From: Pseudoscleropodium purum
Taxonomy: Eukaryota > Streptophyta > Bryopsida > Hypnales > Brachytheciaceae
Reading direction: 5' to 3'
NCBI GenBank assembly: GCA_963969395.1
Contig: OZ017797.1
Span: 19,902,001-19,966,000 of the forward strand
Length of the DNA stretch: 64,000 nt
The notes under the pieces were generated by a model that had not been told where the DNA came from, did no database searches, and worked only from the letters and a program-made list of their open reading frames with translations. Positions within the stretch are counted from its first letter, which is position 1; every line of letters starts with the position of its first letter. Made by a program: the position numbers and the translations under genes. Positions 59,143 to 64,000 of the stretch are shown here, piece by piece.

Positions 59143-60137
59143 ATGTAGATTGGAATGCAATCAGGTTGATAAGCTATAAGGTAGAAGCACCTATAGCCAA
59201 CTAGGCTATGGTACCCAATTGATAGTGTGCATTTATTTCCAACCAAGGCAATTGGAACAAATTCCAATCAAAGCTTGAAATGTGTATTTTCCTCCTTTTT
59301 AAGGTTGGAACTAATAAAGTCATAACACACATTTCAAATTAGTAAGTGGGAAAGTAAGAAGTAGTCAACGGGAATGTAGTTCTTGAATGATTGAAATTGC
59401 AAAACTTTAGACTTTGGCCATGGATTCTGCTTAATTTTTGCCTTCCAAAAGACACAATAATCTCAATTTTGACATTAAAATTACAGAAAAATTAGAGACT
59501 TTGTATTCCTTATTTCTCTACAAAAGGAAAATATGCATCCCTTCATACTCCTTGTTGTGTGTCGTTAATTGCTTAAACGATTGGGTATGGGTGATTCTAT
59601 TTTATTGTATATGTCTACTTTAATGTTATTCATGAAAGAAGAATTGTCACATGCACTCAATTATTGTTGAAATTGATGATATTTCATACATCTTGGGAAG
59701 CCAAATTTTATTAGTCATGTGCAAAACTTAAAGATTCAAGTTCTTTAATTTAAAAAAAATTTAATTTGTTGATTCCCCTCTTTAAAATTACTCTATGGCT
59801 TACACTTTGAAGCAAATCATATTTGCCATCCAAAAATCAAAGGTAATTCCAAAAAATCCATGTTTGATTTGAAGTGCAATGTCTTTTTTTCTATTTGAAA
59901 AATCATACAATTTAGAGCATTACCAACAATACAACAAATAAGTCCACATTAACATTTTTGGGATGAAAAGTGTATGTCAATGTTTGGATCCACCAAAACA
60001 TCTTTTTTACATGACAAAAATTGCATTTTTTGTAGGGTTGGCAACTTTGCCAATGTTACTTTCATTTTTTCCTAAAGATGGTTTAATGGATTAGTAGTGA
60101 TGGTGATTTTTTTTCCTTTCATACACTAGGAGACTTA
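59143..60137. other. intergenic, no gene seen
   Basis: AT-rich, no motif-bearing frame. Confidence 0.4.
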
Positions 60138-60294
60138 AGGTAACTCTGCCTATGACAGTCCAAATGGGAGCCAGCCCATCACAGGCAAAATTGTACTAAC
60201 GGTGTACATTCTAGTTCTTGAAATGTGCATCACTAGAAATTTGATGCCTGTGATGGACTGGCTCCCATTTGGACTGTCATAGGTAGAGTTACCT
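60138..60294. mobile_element. Stowaway-like hairpin MITE (157 bp)
   Basis: Inverted arms of about 50 bases (AGGTAACTCTGCCTATGACA ... with its complement at the right end) differ at about two positions, with a ~57-bp loop. A TA dinucleotide flanks each end, as for Tc1/mariner-derived MITEs. The near-perfect arms indicate a recent insertion or selection on the hairpin. Confidence 0.82.
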
Positions 60295-60910
60295 TACTAT
60301 TAGTTGAAAATAAAAATAGCAAAATGGGATCACTGAACAGAGGATATGCTCCAATGTACTCCGTACCTTATAACTCCATATTATCACGTGTAATTAAACT
60401 GTGACATTAAAGAAGTCTGGGTGAACATACGTACAGAGACTCGGATCCAGCAGACGAGAACACGACCACGACGACAGTTCAAATACTTTGCCGAAGTTTT
60501 TCCATGATGTCATGGGGTGCCATGCATTGCCATTCCTTTCGCATTCTCCAGGGTTTGCAAATTATGTGAAGTCCCTGATTGCTTTGCATCATGCTTCACT
60601 AGCTTCAATTGATTTAATTTGGAGGATAACATGATCGGTAGAATTTTATGGAAGAGACGATGTATTGGTGGGAGGAATCATCAATCTGTTGTGGTTCTGT
60701 ATCTTGATTGATCTGTACAACGGAGAATATGCGTTCAAGAGACGATTTGAAGCATGTTTGATGGATTTTAAGGGATGCCTGGTTGCAGATGAGTTTTGAT
60801 TTTCATGACTTGGTCCAGTGTTGCGCAAGAAGTGCAAGGTTAGGGTATGCAAGGGCGGTCCGGGGAATGTAGAGCGCCAGTATTTGCAAGGAGTGGAGTT
60901 TTTTTCCTCT
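60295..60910 (+). promoter_or_regulatory. aconitase upstream region
   Basis: GC content rises from about 60,420. It probably contains promoter and leader of the aconitase gene. The frame upstream of ATG 60911 is open back to GTG 60818, but 60911 is the first ATG. Confidence 0.4.
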
Positions 60911-63866
60911 ATGGAATCGGTTGTCGCCTTGCCCGGGCGCTATGTGCGGAGGTGCCGTAGTTTGATGCTGGCGGCCAGTTCTTTTTCTTCCATGAGACGA
61001 TCGGAAGGACTGGCTACGTTTTCGTCACGCGGCGGTGAATTACTGAGCTCACCGAATCATTCTGGATGTGGTTGCGCCACGATCAAGAGAGCGCATGTGG
61101 CAATGAGCATCGCTCGCCGCTTGCAGCACGTACTGGTGCCATCGGAATTTTTAGGAACAAGATTTTGTAGAAGTCTTTCCTCGGCTTCTCTCTTCAATGA
61201 CGGGAAACAACAAGCAGGGCTAGCTTGGGCGTGGATGTATCATAAGCGCAGTGCTGGAGCCCCAGCGAGCGGGAACCAAACCAGGAAAATGTCAGGAGGT
61301 AATGTGTTATTTTCCTTGTTTTATGCAGTTGCTGGCATGCCAATGTTTCTTATTTTAATGAGCTCAAGGGTTTGGAATCACCTGTTCAAGATATCGAGTC
61401 CATTCCGTTGCTTCTGGCAATGTGCTTCACATTTGACAAGAATTGCATTCTACGTCTAGGTCCGTTGCCTTTTTTGTATCATGATCGTCACATGTTTAAA
61501 ATGGCTAATTTTCAAGAAATTGGCTGTTTTCCAGTCTCCCGTCTGGAACTTCAGATCTATACCAGTCCTAGCTTTTGCAGCACTGTGCACTTGAATGTCG
61601 TAAAATTGGCGCTCTGACATACGTCAATTTAACGAATTGACCATCGCCTTAAGAGTGCGTCATCATTTTGAAAGACCTCGCGCTATGAACTCCAGTGCCT
61701 GTGGTGGTCTGTCTAGTTAGTTTGGAGGAAACATCTTTCCGAATTTTTTGTAATTTCCAAATGGTTTATATCACATTCTCTGGTTGGAGAATCCGTGTGC
61801 TCATTGCTTCTTCTTCGTTGTGAATACTGAAAAGGAATATGAAGGTGATTCGCACAGCCATTAATAGCAGTGTCTGGTGTTTGCAGGAAAGAATCCTTTC
61901 AACAATCTTGTGACAGACCTGGCAGGTTCAAATGCCAAATACTATAGCCTCGTGAAATTTGGAGACAAAAGAATAGGTCAGTACTTGATAACCAAGTCTG
62001 GATGGGATTTCTTGGGAAGCAGCTTAGAGGTGACCAGCGTCGTGTTTTTTGAAGTTTCAGGTCGCATAGTTGGGGTTTGTCCCACAACTTCAGGAATAAC
62101 AGCTGCCAATATTCTTTCCAATGCTTCAACATCTTTTTGGTTGACTTCTGCGCATCTCGTCACTTCTTGGTGCGGTTCTTGAAATTATGCTTCATACCAT
62201 TCGTCTCAATGTCCGGGAAGAACCGGCAGTTAGTTCATTGTTAGCCAGTGCCTTTGGGAAAATAACCGGTTGGAGTGTGAAAATGGAGGATGGAAAACCG
62301 GACAAAACATTGGTAGGACTAGCAACCTATTGGTGTGCAAAAATAATTGGGGGCTATTTAGCCACTACTTTTATGAAATTGTCGGATCTTAGTCGCTTCC
62401 AATTTAGAATTCAAGGCTAATACCCGGATTACTAGAGGTGGGTATCTTCTTGGACAAGGTGGACACTACTTTTTAAACTGACTTTCAAGATGTATACAAA
62501 GATTGAGGCTTTGTTTAGTATTTGAATCTTTCTTATTGTAGAGGTGGCTTGGTGGTAGAGCAAGAGTATTATATAGTTTTTGGAATAATCATGAAGAAGT
62601 TGTCAAGTTTTTTGTAGGAACTAAATTTTTTGAAAATGAAGATTTTCATTGATTCTTTGTGGTATTACAAATTGATATATTTATTTGTGCTCATCACTTA
62701 GAATTGTTATAGTTATTTAGTTGTATTTAGGGTTGTTTGGCACCATTATTAGTTGCTTGCTTACCACACTACAATCAATGATGATGTTTGAGGGTTGATA
62801 TCAAAGTTGGGTTTTAGCATCGTGACAAATAACATCAATGATATGCAAGTTTTACAAGTAATTTGTGCAAAATTTGCATATCAATATTCAAGCTATATTG
62901 AATCAAGTTATTGCATCAATCAAGAAATCTTACTCATTGACATCAAGTTGCAAATACTTTGATCAATGAAGAGTTGATAAATTTGAGACATGTGAGAACA
63001 ATACATACTTAAATGACAATTGCAATAGTTTTGAACCTAATTGCCATGAAAAATAGAATATTTCCAACTTATATGGAGGATGTATTGCAACCTTTATAAA
63101 TTTGAAGTTGAAGGAAATTGGCCGGTGAGAATTTGATACTAGAGTAAATGAGCCAGAAGATTTTGATAAGGAGAGGATGCAACCGGTGCCTCTAGGAAAA
63201 AAACCCGGTCCCTTTATAAAGAGGAGGAAAATTAGCGGGGCAACTCCAAAAACTTCCCGAACGCTGATTCATCTGTTCTTTATTTTGCTCTCTCTCCACG
63301 CAGATACTTTGCCGTACTCGATAAGGATTCTCTTGGAGTCTGCAATTCGCAACTGCGACGGTTTTCAGGTCTTGAAGGAGGATGTGGAAAAAATCGTTGA
63401 CTGGGAGAAAACATCTCCAAAGCAAGTGGAAATTCCGTTCAAGCCTGCCAGGGTGATTTTACAGGTCTGTAGATATTCTGGCTGATCATCTACTCTTTGT
63501 ATCTATTGGTCAATTTTGTGTGATTGAGCAGGGTACTGATAACTCTGGGAAATTCAATGTTCATCGTCATGTCGAGATTTTCTATTGCGAGTCCCCCATT
63601 TACGAGAGCTCTCAATGCTCATCATTTTTAACGGACATTTGAAGACTTACTTAAATATCGACACCTTGTGATTTGAGTTATTCTAATCTGAAGTGAAAGC
63701 TTACATATCTTGATTATCATAACATCTCTGTCAAAGTACAATACTGATTCAGCGTCGGGTGATGTATTATCAGGACTTCACAGGGGTACCATGTGTTGTT
63801 GATCTAGCAGCAATGCGGGATGCGATTAAACGTTTGGGTGGTGACCCGAACAAAATTAATCCTCTG
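60911..63866 (+). CDS. ACO: aconitate hydratase, N-terminal part (gene runs off window)
   Basis: Four exons seen: 60911-61298, 61887-61976, 63304-63464 and 63774-63866, phases 1, 1, 0, 0, last donor GTAAGT; the rest lies beyond 64000. Exon 1 encodes a long Arg- and Ser-rich presequence, a mitochondrial transit peptide. From exon 2 the protein matches plant aconitases: [53 protein letters not shown] and DPNKINPL. Aconitase converts citrate to isocitrate through a 4Fe-4S cluster; the cluster cysteines are downstream of this window. An internal ATG (61289) before MSGGKNPF lies where cytosolic aconitases begin. The segment [15 protein letters not shown] differs from the usual LPALNDPRID consensus. 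Confidence 0.93.
61977..63303 (+). other. large intron of the aconitase gene
   Basis: A 1.3-kb intron with small open frames (for example 61978-62163 minus and 62187-62420 plus) that show no domain and are probably chance or old repeat sequence. Confidence 0.6.
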
Positions 63867-64000
63867 GTAAGTGTAATCCTCAGGTTTCCAAATTCGTTCC
63901 AAAGGTTGGCGTTTTGTTAACCATCAGTATTGTGCTGGATTGAAAGTGGTCCCTTCAGAGGTGTTGAAAGTGAGGTACATGCAATTATCTATGGTTATGA
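63867..64000 (+). other. aconitase intron 4, cut by window end
   Basis: Begins GTAAGT after exon 4. Nothing else is identifiable in 134 bases. Confidence 0.7.

Noticed and set aside
61899..62420. Possible extra gene inside the aconitase intron
   Set aside because: Only short frames without domains; aconitase splicing across the interval is phase-consistent.
62540..62575. tRNA-like GGTGGTAGAGCAAGAG
   Set aside because: Resembles a D-arm by chance; no acceptor stem, anticodon arm or T-arm could be placed.

Overview
The window is nuclear DNA of a green plant, probably a seedless land plant (bryophyte, lycophyte or fern grade); the exact organism cannot be fixed from sequence alone. The evidence is spliced genes with GT-AG introns, plant-type eIF3i, aconitase, J-domain and TolB/DPP6-like genes, a telo-box in the eIF3i promoter, a chromodomain Ty3/gypsy element, and large AT-rich intergenic stretches full of decayed DNA transposons.

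Layout: (1) 0-13 kb is transposon territory. A young chromovirus (408-7104, minus strand, 5-bp target duplication AGAGC) lies inside a dead PIF/Harbinger transposase; an antisense Myb/SANT-like remnant and a dead hAT transposase follow. (2) 13.4-17.4 kb holds a TKL-type protein kinase gene with a C-terminal membrane segment. (3) 19.4-24.2 kb holds a divergent pair: a small three-exon gene of 141 aa (minus) and a complete seven-exon eIF3i gene (plus), sharing a promoter of about 225 bp. (4) 24.2-33 kb is repeat-rich, with two ~933-bp TTAA-flanked elements in inverted orientation, one of them split by a GC-rich hAT MITE, and WD40-like scraps. (5) 33.0-37.4 kb is a complete five-exon secreted TolB/DPP6-N-like propeller gene. 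(6) 41.0-44.4 kb is a five-exon gene for a protein with a C-terminal J domain (minus). (7) 45.6-60.3 kb is gene-poor and built from MITE-like families, including a third 932-bp TTAA element, a 969-bp relative and a 157-bp Stowaway-like hairpin. (8) 60.9-64 kb is the 5' part of an aconitase gene, cut by the window end.

The ordinary genes do not form a pathway; they are unlinked housekeeping or signalling genes. The most interesting material is mobile. The chromovirus LTR carries long, correctly phased heat-shock-element arrays upstream of its TATA box, and its gag/pol junction has a textbook -1 frameshift signal (GGGAAAC, 7-nt spacer, stem, possible pseudoknot). The TTAA/CCCCTAAA family has termini that recall piggyBac, a superfamily rarely reported from land plants. 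Exon boundaries below were derived by matching splice phases by hand and are not supported by transcripts.
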